From assembly GCA_039180865.1 (NCBI GenBank), contig JBCDCZ010000004.1, forward strand, positions 1-51,461: a stretch of DNA of 51,461 nt, written 5' to 3'. This DNA is from JBCDCU01 sp039180865. Lineage in GTDB: Bacteria > Pseudomonadota > Alphaproteobacteria > Rhizobiales > JACESI01. Under the pieces are notes generated by a model. It saw only the letters and a list, made by a program, of their open reading frames with translations, was not told where the DNA came from and did not search any database. Positions 25,847 to 35,280 of this stretch are shown here, piece by piece (position 1 is the stretch's first letter; each line of letters starts with the position of its first letter). The translations under genes were made by a program, and so were the position numbers.

Positions 25847-27076
25847 ATGGATATCATAACAACGACCGGCGAACTTCGGGACGCTTGCGCACGACTGGCT
25901 TCTTCAGAGTTTGTAACCGTCGATACGGAATTTCTTCGCGAAACAACCTATTGGCCGAAACTGTGCCTCATACAAGCTGCCGCGCCTGGCCAATTCTTCA
26001 TCATCGATCCGCTTGCACCAAACATAGACTTGCAGCCCTTCTTTGCGCTCATGGCGAATGAGGCGGTAACGAAGGTTTTTCATGCTGCGCGTCAGGATGT
26101 TGAAATCATTTACAATCTGGCCAGCATCATTCCCGCTCCGCTATTCGACACACAGGACGCAGCCATGGTTTGCGGCTTCGGCGATTCGATCAGCTACGAC
26201 CAGCTGGTATTCCGCATTTCAGGCAATCGGATCGACAAATCTTCGCGCTTCACCGACTGGACCTTGCGACCTTTATCGGAAAAACAGCTGAAATATGCTG
26301 CAGCCGATGTGACCCATCTGAGGGATGTCTACGTCTCCCTCAAGGCGAATCTTGAAGAGCAGAACCGAAGCTCCTGGGTTTCTGAAGAGATGGCAATCCT
26401 CACATCCGTCGAGACGTATCACGTCACGCCGGAGCGGGCCTGGGAGCGCATGAAACTGAGGGTCCGCAAACCAATCGAACTTGCGATCATGCGGGAACTC
26501 GCCGCCTGGCGCGAGGCGGAAGCGCAGCGCCGGGATTGCCCGCGCGGACGCATCATCAAGGATGACGCGATTTTCGAGATTTCCGCCCAGCAACCCAGTA
26601 GCCGTGAAGCACTCGGACGCCTGCGCGCCCTGCCCAAAGGTTTTGAACGCTCGAAGTCGGCAGACCAAATACTGGAAGCGGTCAAACGGGCACTCGCGAT
26701 ACCGAAAGACCAACTTCAACCGGTTCCACGCGGTCGGGTTTCACCGGAAGGATCGAGTGCGGTTGTGGATCTTCTCAAAGTCCTTTTGAAAATGACCAGC
26801 GAACGCAATGATGTCGCAGCGAAGGTCATTGCAACGGTTGACGAACTCGAACAGATCGCCTGCGATGACGAAGCGGACGTCCCGGCCCTCAAGGGATGGC
26901 GACGACAATTGTTCGGTGAAGCGGCCCTCAAGGTGAAACGCGGCGAACTTGCCCTCAAGATCGATGGAAAAAGAGTGGGGACGGAGCTGGTTGGCAAGGC
27001 GGCCAACGGGGAAGCGCCCGACGAAACTCCAACACCACAGCCGGTAAACGGCATTTTGAATGCCAAAACCCACTGA
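25847..27076 (+). CDS. rnd: Ribonuclease D
   Basis: A 3'-to-5' exoribonuclease of the DEDDy type used in tRNA 3' maturation. 409 residues, slightly longer than the E. coli enzyme. The N-terminal exonuclease has VDTEF (Exo I, D and E), HAARQDVEIIY (Exo II) and YAAADVTHL (Exo III with Y and D). The motif FTDWTLRPLSEKQ precedes Exo III as usual. An HRDC domain follows (about 205-290, including AIMRELAAWREAEAQRRD). The start is ATG without a clear ribosome-binding site. A small inverted repeat TTACCG-N6-CGGTAA (25789-25806) lies 41 bases upstream and may be an operator. It is convergent with ppx. Confidence 0.96.
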   Translation: MDIITTTGELRDACARLASSEFVTVDTEFLRETTYWPKLCLIQAAAPGQFFIIDPLAPNIDLQPFFALMANEAVTKVFHAARQDVEIIYNLASIIPAPLFDTQDAAMVCGFGDSISYDQLVFRISGNRIDKSSRFTDWTLRPLSEKQLKYAAADVTHLRDVYVSLKANLEEQNRSSWVSEEMAILTSVETYHVTPERAWERMKLRVRKPIELAIMRELAAWREAEAQRRDCPRGRIIKDDAIFEISAQQPSSREALGRLRALPKGFERSKSADQILEAVKRALAIPKDQLQPVPRGRVSPEGSSAVVDLLKVLLKMTSERNDVAAKVIATVDELEQIACDDEADVPALKGWRRQLFGEAALKVKRGELALKIDGKRVGTELVGKAANGEAPDETPTPQPVNGILNAKTH

Positions 27077-27087
27077 ACAGGATCTGA

Positions 27088-28638
27088 TCAGTCGGCGAAG
27101 TCTCCGACACGCAATTCAGTTTCAAGTCCGGTCAACTTACCAATCTGCTGAAGCCTGCGGACCAGTCTTTCACCGACGGAATCGGCCTGCGACTCATCGA
27201 TTGAGAGATAGAGCGTCCCATTCTTGCGCCCGAAACTACTATCCTCAAGAAGGCCGGGCATTGAGGCCGACAACAGATGAGCTATCCGGAAGCATAAGCC
27301 GAGGAGACGGGCGCGCAAAAGCATCTCGCTGGAAAGAAGCTGAGCAAGATCGGGCAGCGAACCATTATCGACCTGTCCTTCATGGCGGAAATAGGCTGAT
27401 AATGCGACAAAGGCACGGCCTGGGTGATCGATACAGGTAAACGCTGCATGAGCGATCGTATTCAGCGCTTGTGCCCCGCGATAATCCGGATGGGCACGCC
27501 ATCCGACGTCAGACAGAAGGCATGCCGCCTCACGCAATCGTTTCTCGCCAGCCGTTTCCTCAATCCCGAGTATCTCAAAATAGGTCTTGGACCACTCGAC
27601 GACTTCCAGGGCGTTGGCAGGTGAACGTGATCTGAGAACGGATAGCTCGCGAGCGCCCTCAAGCAATCCGTCAAGCTCGCGCTCCGCATCGCCGAGCAAG
27701 CCGAACAGCAAACCTTCGCGAATTCCCAAAGCGCTTATGACGATTTCAGTTGGCCTCATCGTCTCAATGAGCGCTGAGAGAACTGCGGCCCCATAGGCAA
27801 GAAGCGGTCGTCGATTCTTAGAGACAACATCGATCTGATCAAGTTTATCGATCGGCGTTTCGTAGACCATTTTGCAGAATGCGGCCATCTTTTTTGCAGG
27901 CACGATGTAATGGTGAAGAACCTCCATTGGGTAGCCGCACTGATGCATGTGCAGCGTCGCAAGGGAACGCCAGGTTCCTCCGATTGCAAAGAAGCGACGG
28001 CCCCTCCCCGTCTGGAGAATTTCGCTCTTCTTCAATAACTGAAGGGCGAGCTTATGTGCAGAAAGCGGATTGGATCCCACTTCATCCTGAAGTCGGAGCC
28101 CTCCCAATGGATAGGTCGCTGTTTCCGAGATCTCGGAGCCATTTACGTCAGCAAGCTCGAGGCTGCCGCCTCCAAGATCGCCAACAACACCATTGGGTTC
28201 GAAAATACCACTTTGCACACCGCGAGCGGAGTAAAGCGCTTCATCACTCCCTGAAAGCACGAGTGGTTCTGTCCCGGTGATCTGGGAGACTTGATCAATA
28301 AAGTCACTCCCGTTTTCCGCCTCCCGCACCGCCGCGGTCGCAATGACGAAAAGATCCACTGAAATCAGATGATCGGAAATCGTTTTGAATCTGTGAATGG
28401 CGGCGAGAGCGCGTTCAATCGCGTCTTCGTCCAGGCGGCCTGTTTCAACGAGACCGCGTCCAAGACCACATAATGCTTTTTCGTTGAACAAAGGGGTTGG
28501 TGACCGGGCAACCCGCTCGTAGGCGACCAGCCGGACAGAGTTCGACCCAATGTCGATTATGGAGACGGGCCCATGACCGGCGAAACGGCCAGGGGCATCG
28601 GGCATAACGGTCAGCCCGCGAAAATTTCTATCATTCAA
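27088..28638 (-). CDS. ppx: Exopolyphosphatase, Ppx/GppA family
   Basis: Releases phosphate from polyphosphate ends, or hydrolyses pppGpp; the two activities cannot be told apart by sequence alone. 516 residues of the actin-like ASKHA fold: SIIDIGSNSVRLVAYE (about 25-40), VIATAAVREAENG, GVVGDLGGGSLEL, FAIGGTWRSLA, and SALGIREGLLFGLL. A C-terminal helical domain (from about 330) has the HD-like region found in this family. Its ATG overlaps the ppk stop as ATGA, so the synthase and degradative enzyme are translationally coupled. Pairing with ppk favours the exopolyphosphatase role. Confidence 0.94.
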   Translation of the reverse strand: MNDRNFRGLTVMPDAPGRFAGHGPVSIIDIGSNSVRLVAYERVARSPTPLFNEKALCGLGRGLVETGRLDEDAIERALAAIHRFKTISDHLISVDLFVIATAAVREAENGSDFIDQVSQITGTEPLVLSGSDEALYSARGVQSGIFEPNGVVGDLGGGSLELADVNGSEISETATYPLGGLRLQDEVGSNPLSAHKLALQLLKKSEILQTGRGRRFFAIGGTWRSLATLHMHQCGYPMEVLHHYIVPAKKMAAFCKMVYETPIDKLDQIDVVSKNRRPLLAYGAAVLSALIETMRPTEIVISALGIREGLLFGLLGDAERELDGLLEGARELSVLRSRSPANALEVVEWSKTYFEILGIEETAGEKRLREAACLLSDVGWRAHPDYRGAQALNTIAHAAFTCIDHPGRAFVALSAYFRHEGQVDNGSLPDLAQLLSSEMLLRARLLGLCFRIAHLLSASMPGLLEDSSFGRKNGTLYLSIDESQADSVGERLVRRLQQIGKLTGLETELRVGDFAD

Positions 28639-30878
28639 GAACGCGTCTCTTTCGGCGACGGAATTTGCTCAGGTGGACTGTTTTTGAGCGCCTGCCCACG
28701 CCCGGACAGGCTCGGGTTGGTCATGAAGTAGTGATGGCAATTGAATGGCTCTTCTCCGGGCTGCGGGTCAACCCGGCTTGCCCGGCCATCCCCGGAAATT
28801 TCCCAGCTTTGCTGGTTATCCAGAAGATTCGCCACCATGATCTGATCAAGCACCTGTTGCTGGACCGTTGCATTGTCGATCGGCACCAATGTCTCTACCC
28901 GTCGATGAAGATTGCGCGGCATAAGATCCGCTGAGCTGATGTAAACCGACGCCTCTTGGGACGGGAGGCCATAACCATTCCCGAAACAATAGATCCTGGA
29001 GTGCTCAAGAAAGCGGCCGACAATCGAGCGTGCGCGAATGTTGTCGGAAAGCCATGGCACCTGCGGCCGCAGGCAGCAAATCCCGCGCACAACGAGTTCT
29101 ACGAGTACACCGGCACCGCTTGCATCATAGAGAGCATCGATGATTTCCGGATCAACGAGCGAATTCATTTTCATCCAGATTTGAGCAGGCCGCCCGGCCT
29201 CGGCGTGTTTGATCTCAGCGCGGATATGATCAAGGATCTGTTGCTTCGCTGTGAAGGGAGACACACTCAGCTTTTCAAGATCCTGAGGCTCGGCATATCC
29301 GGTCACGAAATTGAAGACGCGCACGACATCCCGGGCGATGATCGGATCAGCGGTAAACAGAGAGAGATCGGTGTAAATCCGCGCCGTAATTGGATGGTAA
29401 TTGCCGGTTCCAAGGTGGCAGTAATTGACAAGCTTATTCCCTTCCCGCCTGGAGACGAATGAAAGCTTGGCGTGGGTTTTGAGTTCTATGAAACCATAGA
29501 CGACCTGGACCCCGGCCCGCTCAAGCTGATTGGCCCAGCGGATATTGGCTTCCTCGTCGAAACGCGCCTTGAGTTCCACGAGCGCCGTCACCGATTTACC
29601 GGCTTCCGCCGCTTCCGCCAGCGCAGCCACGATCGGCGAATTGTTCGATGTGCGATAAAGCGTCTGCTTGATTGCAACAACGTCAGGATCGGCCGCAGCC
29701 TGACGCAGGAACTGCAAAACCACATCGAACGATTCGTAAGGATGATGAACGATCATATCCTTCTCGCGAATGGCCGCGAAACAATCGCCGCCAGCTTCGC
29801 GAACCCGCTCGGGAAAGCGGGCTGTGTAAGGAACGAACTTGTGTTGTGGCTTGTCGATCTTGGTCAGTTCGGAAAGATCGTTGAGGGCGAGCATCCCTTC
29901 GGTGATCGAAATGTTGGAATCGTCAACGGACAATTGTTCTGAAAACAGCTTGCGAAGGTGGTCCGGCGCTGCGGCGTCGATCTCCAAACGAATGGCAACG
30001 CCACGCCTGCGACGTTTCAAAGCAGTCTCGAAAACCCGCATCAGGTCTTCAGCTTCCTCTTCGATCTCAATGTCCGAGTCACGAATGACGCGGAAAAGGG
30101 CGCGGGAAAGAACCTTATGCCCTGGGAAGAGATGATCGATAAATAGACCGATTGCCTCTTCGATCCGGATGAACCGAAGCTCCGTTCCTTCGTCCGGCCT
30201 TACATGGATAAAACGGTTGAGAGATGTTGGAATGCGCAGAAGCGCGTTCATCTCTTCCTTCTCTTTTTCCCGCAGCAATTGCATGCCAATGGAAAATCCC
30301 TTGTTCGGGATAAACGGGAACGGATGGGCCGGATCGACGGCAAGTGGCGTCAAAACCGGGAAAATATCTTCGATGAAATAGGCTTCAAGCCATTTGCGTT
30401 CGGTCTCGGTGAGATCGCTGCCATTGACGATCATGATGTGTTCGGCTGCAAGTTCCCGATTCAATTCCGCCCAGCGCCTTTGCTGCTCGGCCATGAGATC
30501 GGTCACCTCGCGGTTTATGTGAAGTAACTGCTCATGGGGTGTCAGTCCGTCATCGCTGAGCGTAACAATTCCAGCCCGCTCTTGCCCGGTGAGACCGGCG
30601 TAACGCACCATAAAAAATTCATCGAGATTGTTCGCCGAAATGGAAAGAAAGAAAACGCGTTCAAGAAGCGGATGATTCTTATTGGCTGCTTCTTCGAGAA
30701 CCCTCCGGTTGAACTGCAACCAGGACAATTCGCGGTTCACGAAACGTTTCGGGCTCTTGCGCAGGATCTCGTAGGTTTGCTCGTTGAGACCGTCAAAAGT
30801 CTCCAGATCGATCGCGTCGTCTTCGGGTGAGAGACTGACGCGCGGTGCATCATGTTCGGTTCTTGTCAGATCATCCAT
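28635..30878 (-). CDS. ppk: Polyphosphate kinase 1
   Basis: Makes polyphosphate from ATP through a phosphohistidine, in the cytoplasm or at the membrane. 747 residues with the PPK1 layout: N-terminal domain starting FVNRELSWLQFNRRVL, then the head domain, then two phospholipase-D-like catalytic domains. The autophosphorylated histidine is H469 in ELKTHAKLSF (E. coli H435). HHPYESFDVV, VAIKQTLYRTS and HLGTGNYHP are also present. ATG start with AAGG 7 bases upstream. A Pho-box-like array lies 48-76 bases upstream, which would fit induction by phosphate limitation. The stop overlaps the ppx start. Confidence 0.97.
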   Translation of the reverse strand: MDDLTRTEHDAPRVSLSPEDDAIDLETFDGLNEQTYEILRKSPKRFVNRELSWLQFNRRVLEEAANKNHPLLERVFFLSISANNLDEFFMVRYAGLTGQERAGIVTLSDDGLTPHEQLLHINREVTDLMAEQQRRWAELNRELAAEHIMIVNGSDLTETERKWLEAYFIEDIFPVLTPLAVDPAHPFPFIPNKGFSIGMQLLREKEKEEMNALLRIPTSLNRFIHVRPDEGTELRFIRIEEAIGLFIDHLFPGHKVLSRALFRVIRDSDIEIEEEAEDLMRVFETALKRRRRGVAIRLEIDAAAPDHLRKLFSEQLSVDDSNISITEGMLALNDLSELTKIDKPQHKFVPYTARFPERVREAGGDCFAAIREKDMIVHHPYESFDVVLQFLRQAAADPDVVAIKQTLYRTSNNSPIVAALAEAAEAGKSVTALVELKARFDEEANIRWANQLERAGVQVVYGFIELKTHAKLSFVSRREGNKLVNYCHLGTGNYHPITARIYTDLSLFTADPIIARDVVRVFNFVTGYAEPQDLEKLSVSPFTAKQQILDHIRAEIKHAEAGRPAQIWMKMNSLVDPEIIDALYDASGAGVLVELVVRGICCLRPQVPWLSDNIRARSIVGRFLEHSRIYCFGNGYGLPSQEASVYISSADLMPRNLHRRVETLVPIDNATVQQQVLDQIMVANLLDNQQSWEISGDGRASRVDPQPGEEPFNCHHYFMTNPSLSGRGQALKNSPPEQIPSPKETRS

Positions 30879-30925
30879 GTCAGGCCTTCCGCTTCGCTGA
30901 ACGGTTATGAAGTGCCGTATGTAAT

Positions 30926-30954
30926 ATTACAGCATTACCACAATGAAGTGACAG
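30926..30954 (-). promoter_or_regulatory. Pho-box-like direct repeats upstream of ppk
   Basis: On the minus strand three 7-mers occur at an 11-base period: CTGTCAC (30954-30948), TTGTGGT (30943-30937) and CTGTAAT (30932-30926), each separated by four bases. The established PhoB box is CTGTCAT repeated with four-base AT-rich spacers. The outer repeats match 6 of 7 and the middle one 4 of 7. The array sits between hda and ppk. Confidence 0.6.
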
Positions 30955-30956
30955 TC

Positions 30957-31655
30957 TTATCGCAGCGACAAGGTTTCAAAATCGAGAACAGCGCTTGCAA
31001 ATCGCACAGTGATCTTTCGTCTCTGCGCAATCGCCGCCTCGTCCAGAAGCGCTACAACTCGCCGAACCGCATCGAGAGAGCGCTCCAGACGGCTTGCGAG
31101 AAACTCGATAAGGTCCGGTTCAACGGCGATCTGCCGATCGGCAAACTGTTTTACAATGACTTGCCTAAGCAGCGTGTCGTCCGGCGCTCCGATCACAACC
31201 GGAACTGCTGCCCTTAAACGAGACAGCAAGTCCGGGACAGTTAATCCCCATGCCGACACCGGTTCGCTCGCTGTAATCACCAGATAACCTGCACCCGATC
31301 GCACGTCATTGACAAGGTGAAACAGTGCGGTTTCATCCAGATCGTGGCAATCGGCGTCTTCCAGAACGAGAGCACCGCTTGAAAGCCATTCGGCCATCGT
31401 CTCGAAACGCAGGTTTTTTGCCCTGTGGCGTTGGGCACCTGCAAGATCAGCCCAGATCGCGCTCAAATGCGTCTTTCCGGACCCTTCCGGCCCGATGAGC
31501 AAGACAACACGTGCCGGCCAATCGGGAAACGACTGAAGGAAATCAAGCGCTTGTTCATTAGCTGATCCTGGAATGAAGTCTTCGAGTCCGAGCCGCTCTT
31601 CAAAAGGAAGGCCGAGTGTCAGCTGAACCGGGATTGTCTTTGCAAGTGCGCTCAC
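30957..31655 (-). CDS. hda: HdaA/Hda-type DnaA regulator
   Basis: A 232-residue AAA+ protein related to DnaA domains III/IV's ATPase part but lacking the DNA-binding domain. In E. coli and Caulobacter Hda proteins, with the beta clamp, stimulate ATP hydrolysis by DnaA and so prevent re-initiation. Visible: a clamp-binding motif QLTLGLPF (11-18), Walker A GPEGSGKTH (about 54-62), Walker B ALVLEDAD and a sensor-2-like SRLERSLDAVRR. Start is GTG with a G-rich site just upstream, overlapping the permease stop by four bases (GTGA). The synteny with ppk and the permease is common in rhizobia. Confidence 0.94.
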   Translation of the reverse strand: MSALAKTIPVQLTLGLPFEERLGLEDFIPGSANEQALDFLQSFPDWPARVVLLIGPEGSGKTHLSAIWADLAGAQRHRAKNLRFETMAEWLSSGALVLEDADCHDLDETALFHLVNDVRSGAGYLVITASEPVSAWGLTVPDLLSRLRAAVPVVIGAPDDTLLRQVIVKQFADRQIAVEPDLIEFLASRLERSLDAVRRVVALLDEAAIAQRRKITVRFASAVLDFETLSLR

Positions 31656-32758
31656 TCACTCCCCCCCGCTCCCGACTTTGGGCCCTGATCACCGCCTGCG
31701 CCAAGGTAAAGCCTGCTTTGCAAGTATCGTTCAATTGAAAAACGCACCAACACGCCGATGCAGGCGGCAGCCGGAACGGCAACCAGCATTCCGACGAAGC
31801 CGAACAGGGAGCCGAACGCAAAGAGCGCAAACATTAGCCAGACCGGGTGAAGCTGAACGTGGTTGCCCATGAGGCGAGGTTGGAGAATGTTACCTTCCAT
31901 GAATTGGCCAACAACAAATATACCCGCGACTACGAGGATCATGATGTAGTTCTGTTCAGGCACAAATTGCGCAAGCGCAACCCCGATCGAAACCACAGCG
32001 CCAAGGATCGCCCCGACGAACGGAATGAAGCTGATCAAGCCGATCATGAGCCCGATAAGAAGCCCGAAATTCAGACCTGCAAGGCTGAGAGCAGCAGCAT
32101 AAAAAATTGCCAGAATAAGGCAGATCAATCCCTGCGCTCGGACGAAACCGGCAATCATGTCCGACATCTCAGCGACCAAGCGGCGAATAACTGAACGATG
32201 ATCGCGCGGCAGCCAACCATCGATTGCAGCCACCATGTCGTCCCAGTCATAAAGGAGATAAAAGGCAACCACGGGCGTAATGACCAGCAGGGAAAGAATG
32301 CTCAAAATAAACTGTCCGCCAGTCAGAATGGACTGGAGAACGCTGGTAAAGACCTTCGCGCCATTGGCAACGGCCCGATCGATAAGCCCCTGCACATCTG
32401 CGATCTGAAACGGTAGATATTCCGCAATCCTCTTCATCGTGTCTGAGACGACAAAAGTCTGAAGTTGCGCAATCCAACCAGGCACACGCGCCAGAAAATC
32501 GTTTGCCTGTTGGACGACCAGCGGAATGAAGATGAAAAGGGCAATCAAGAACGCGAGAACGAACAATAAAAGGATCACGACCGTCGCCGACAAACGTCCC
32601 AACCCCCATTTCTGCAGGCGGTCGGCCATCGGATCCAGCACATAGGCCAGGATCATACCGGCGATAAACGGCAGAAGAATATCTGAGAAAATATAAAGGA
32701 ACGCGAGAAGCCCGAGAAAAACAAAGCTCCAGTAAAGCGCCTGACGCTGGACAGTCAT
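31652..32758 (-). CDS. AI-2E family transporter (PerM-like)
   Basis: A 368-residue multi-pass inner-membrane protein of the AI-2E/PerM permease family, substrate not known. Hydrophobic segments include LYWSFVFLGLLAFLYIF, ILLPFIAGMILAYVLDPMADRL (the conserved DP after the second helix), ATVVILLLFVLAFLIALFIF and several in the C-terminal half, where family residues GNILQPRLMGNHVQLHPVWL and the final VAVPAAACIGVLVRF appear. I start at the ATG preceded by GGAGGG four bases upstream; the frame is open 51 codons further but without family residues. It is translationally coupled to hda through GTGA. Confidence 0.93.
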   Translation of the reverse strand: MTVQRQALYWSFVFLGLLAFLYIFSDILLPFIAGMILAYVLDPMADRLQKWGLGRLSATVVILLLFVLAFLIALFIFIPLVVQQANDFLARVPGWIAQLQTFVVSDTMKRIAEYLPFQIADVQGLIDRAVANGAKVFTSVLQSILTGGQFILSILSLLVITPVVAFYLLYDWDDMVAAIDGWLPRDHRSVIRRLVAEMSDMIAGFVRAQGLICLILAIFYAAALSLAGLNFGLLIGLMIGLISFIPFVGAILGAVVSIGVALAQFVPEQNYIMILVVAGIFVVGQFMEGNILQPRLMGNHVQLHPVWLMFALFAFGSLFGFVGMLVAVPAAACIGVLVRFSIERYLQSRLYLGAGGDQGPKSGAGGSE

Positions 32759-32977
32759 ACACCCTCCGTTACGACTCGCCGATTGGTAAGCCGCGGGCGC
32801 ATGCGGCGTCAAGCAAAGGTCGGTGACAACCGCCATTTCCAACCCATGCCGTTTAATTGCGGGTATTTCGTGTATAACAAGGCTTGCCAAGCCCCCGCCA
32901 ATCGGCTTCAAGCCGAGGAGAAGGTCCCGGCCATCGGTGGGACGGCAGAAGGCGGATCAGGGGTGAAAGGCCGGAGC

Positions 32978-34069
32978 GTGTCAGGAAACAACGAAGGATC
33001 GCAAAGCGCGAGCTATTTACAGGCGGGCGTTAACATCGACGCGGGAAGTGAGACGGTCGATCGCATTAAAAAACATGTCGCGCGAACCGGCAGACCGGGC
33101 GCCAATCCCGATCTTGGAGGTTTTGGAGGTCTCTTCGACCTGAAAGCAGCAGGCTTCACGGACCCGGTCCTTGTCGCTGCCAATGATGGCGTTGGGACAA
33201 AGCTGAAAATTGCAATCGAGACCGGACGTCATGATACGATAGGTATCGACCTCGTGGCGATGTGCGTGAACGACCTGATTGTCCAGGGCGCAGAACCCCT
33301 GTTCTTTCTCGATTATCTTGCGACCGGCAAACTGGTGCCCGAAGCGGCGGAAGCCATCATCAAAGGCGTCGCGGATGGCTGCGCGTTGTCGGGTGCGGCG
33401 CTGATTGGCGGCGAGACCGCTGAAATGCCGGGGATGTATCAGGGAGACGACTACGACCTTGCAGGTTTCGCGGTCGGCGCCGCTGAGCGTGGCAGCCTTC
33501 TTCCACGCAAGGATATCGGCGATGGCGATGTGCTTCTTGGCCTTGCGTCTTCCGGCGTTCACTCAAATGGGTTTTCACTGGTCCGCAGACTGGTCGCGGA
33601 CCACGGATATATCTACGACAGCCCAGCGCCATTCGACGACACCCGTGCTCTCGGCGAGGCTCTCCTTGAACCGACGCGCCTTTATGTCCGCCCGCTCCTT
33701 GAGGCGATCCGCGAAACGGGAGCGATAAAGGCACTCGCCCATATTACCGGCGGTGGGCTGACGGAAAATCTGCCGCGCGTCTTGCCCGAAACATCGATTG
33801 CAGAAATTGACCTTTCGCGAATTTCGCTACCACCGGTTTTTCGCTGGCTGCAAGACCTCGGTTCGATTGATGAGGCCGAAATGCTGCGCACATTCAATTG
33901 CGGTATCGGTATGATTGCAGTCGTCCATCAGAGCGATTCGGATCGCGTAACCGATATTCTTGAGAAAGCCGGAGAATCCGTTTCTTCGATCGGGACAATC
34001 CGGACAATCAGCGTCCCAACCGCCGAAGAAAGCGCTCATCTAGTTTCTTATAAAAACTCTTTATCATAA
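32978..34069 (+). CDS. purM: Phosphoribosylformylglycinamidine cyclo-ligase (AIR synthetase)
   Basis: Forms the imidazole ring of aminoimidazole ribotide in purine synthesis. 363 residues, close to the usual 345-360. Visible: YLQAGVNIDAGSETV, GGFGGLFDLKAAG, AANDGVGTKLKIAIE (ATP-grasp-like PurM loop), NDLIVQGAEPLFFLDY, GGETAEMPGMYQ and AHITGGGLTENLPRVLP. I chose the GTG at 32978 (MSGNNEGSQ), which has AAAGG 7 bases upstream and gives the usual N-terminus; an in-frame GTG five codons earlier is also possible. Longer starts run back into the divergent promoter region shared with the permease gene. purN follows with a one-base overlap. Confidence 0.96.
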   Translation: MSGNNEGSQSASYLQAGVNIDAGSETVDRIKKHVARTGRPGANPDLGGFGGLFDLKAAGFTDPVLVAANDGVGTKLKIAIETGRHDTIGIDLVAMCVNDLIVQGAEPLFFLDYLATGKLVPEAAEAIIKGVADGCALSGAALIGGETAEMPGMYQGDDYDLAGFAVGAAERGSLLPRKDIGDGDVLLGLASSGVHSNGFSLVRRLVADHGYIYDSPAPFDDTRALGEALLEPTRLYVRPLLEAIRETGAIKALAHITGGGLTENLPRVLPETSIAEIDLSRISLPPVFRWLQDLGSIDEAEMLRTFNCGIGMIAVVHQSDSDRVTDILEKAGESVSSIGTIRTISVPTAEESAHLVSYKNSLS

Positions 34070-34722
34070 TGAAAATAAAAAGAAAAAGGACTTGCGTCAT
34101 CATCTCCGGCAGCGGGAGCAATCTCCAGGCACTGATCGACCATTGCGCCTTTGAACAAAGCTCTGCCGAAATCGCTCTTGTTATTTCCAACAAGCCGTGC
34201 GTCTTCGGTCTTGAGCGCGCCGCGAAAGCCGGAATTCCAGCGCGCGTCATTGAGCACAACGCCTATGAAAGCCGCAAATCCTTCGAGGATGCACTGAGCG
34301 AAGCGCTTGAAGAAGAAGCGATTGAGCTCATCTGTCTTGCCGGTTTCTTGCGGATCCTGACAGCGGATTTCGTCGAAAAATGGTCGGGTCGGATCCTGAA
34401 CATTCACCCTTCGCTTCTCCCCGCATTTCCGGGGCTGCATGTTCATGAACAGGCGCTCGCCGAAGGCGTACGGTTTTCCGGATGTACAGTTCACTTCGTC
34501 GATGCCGGGCTCGATTGTGGCCCAATCATCATTCAGGCCGCAGTTCCCGTAGTCCCTGGCGATGATGCGGACCGGCTCGCCGCCCGTATCCTCCAATCAG
34601 AACACGTTATCTATCCGCGCGCTCTCGAATGGGTGGCCTCAGGACGGGCCCGTCTTGTTGATGGTCGCTGCCAGGTCGATAACCCAGGACATGTACCGGA
34701 CGCGCTGATCTGGCCCGCCTGA
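34069..34722 (+). CDS. purN: Phosphoribosylglycinamide formyltransferase
   Basis: Transfers a formyl group from 10-formyl-tetrahydrofolate to glycinamide ribotide. 217 residues, as in E. coli (212). Visible: the phosphate loop CVIISGSGSNLQALI, catalytic residues in ILNIHPSLLPAFPG (N and H) and DAGLDCGPII (D), with FLRILTADFV preceding. ATG overlaps the purM stop (TAATG), so the pair is translationally coupled. The purM-purN order is the standard one. The first few residues (MKIKRKR) are unusually basic for the family but lie before the first strand. Confidence 0.96.
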   Translation: MKIKRKRTCVIISGSGSNLQALIDHCAFEQSSAEIALVISNKPCVFGLERAAKAGIPARVIEHNAYESRKSFEDALSEALEEEAIELICLAGFLRILTADFVEKWSGRILNIHPSLLPAFPGLHVHEQALAEGVRFSGCTVHFVDAGLDCGPIIIQAAVPVVPGDDADRLAARILQSEHVIYPRALEWVASGRARLVDGRCQVDNPGHVPDALIWPA

Positions 34723-34767
34723 TTCATCGCTTAAAATCCACTCAACCTCGTAACAAAGGCCCCCAAA

Positions 34768-35253
34768 ATGACTGAGCCCGCAGTAAGACCCGATCTGGAG
34801 GTCCGACCGCTCCTTAAAAGCGAATATGCTGATTGGTTGCCGCTATGGCAGGGCTATCAGACATTCTATGGCGTCACAATTTCTGACGGAGACACAAACA
34901 CCGCATGGTCTCGGTTTCACGACCCGAGCGAGGCAATGTTTGTGCTGGGCGCCTTCGTCAACGGCAAACTCACCGGGATCGTCCAATTCCTCTACCATCG
35001 CTCCACATGGACCGCCGGTAATTACTGCTATCTCCAGGATCTCTTCACATCTGAAGATGCGCGCGGCAAAGGTGTCGCCCGAGCGTTGATCGAAGCCGTA
35101 TACCGACGCGCGGAAGACGACGGCTGCAGCCGGGTCTACTGGCTCACTCAGGAAGGCAATTCCATCGCTCGGGTTCTCTATGATAAAGTTGCGAGTGCCT
35201 CAGGCTTTGTGCAGTACCGCAAGCTCATTACGCCGCTGACACCCAAAGACTGA
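34768..35253 (+). CDS. GNAT family N-acetyltransferase
   Basis: A 161-residue acetyltransferase using acetyl-CoA; the acceptor is unknown. The CoA-binding motif A is visible as DARGKGVARALIEAVYRRAED (about 96-116, core R/Q-x-x-G-x-A type RGKGVA) following the strand YLQDLFT. The terminal region has LTQEGNSIARVLYDKVASASGFVQYRK, typical of GNAT motif B. It lies 45 bases after purN and may be cotranscribed, but the functional link is unclear. It is convergent with the molybdopterin oxidoreductase gene. Confidence 0.92.
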   Translation: MTEPAVRPDLEVRPLLKSEYADWLPLWQGYQTFYGVTISDGDTNTAWSRFHDPSEAMFVLGAFVNGKLTGIVQFLYHRSTWTAGNYCYLQDLFTSEDARGKGVARALIEAVYRRAEDDGCSRVYWLTQEGNSIARVLYDKVASASGFVQYRKLITPLTPKD

Positions 35254-35280
35254 CGTCGTTCTTCAAGACGACAACGAAAG

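Noticed and set aside
30921..30930. Palindrome GTAATATTAC upstream of ppk
   Set aside because: It overlaps the end of the Pho-box-like array and is short and AT-rich; no separate role can be supported.
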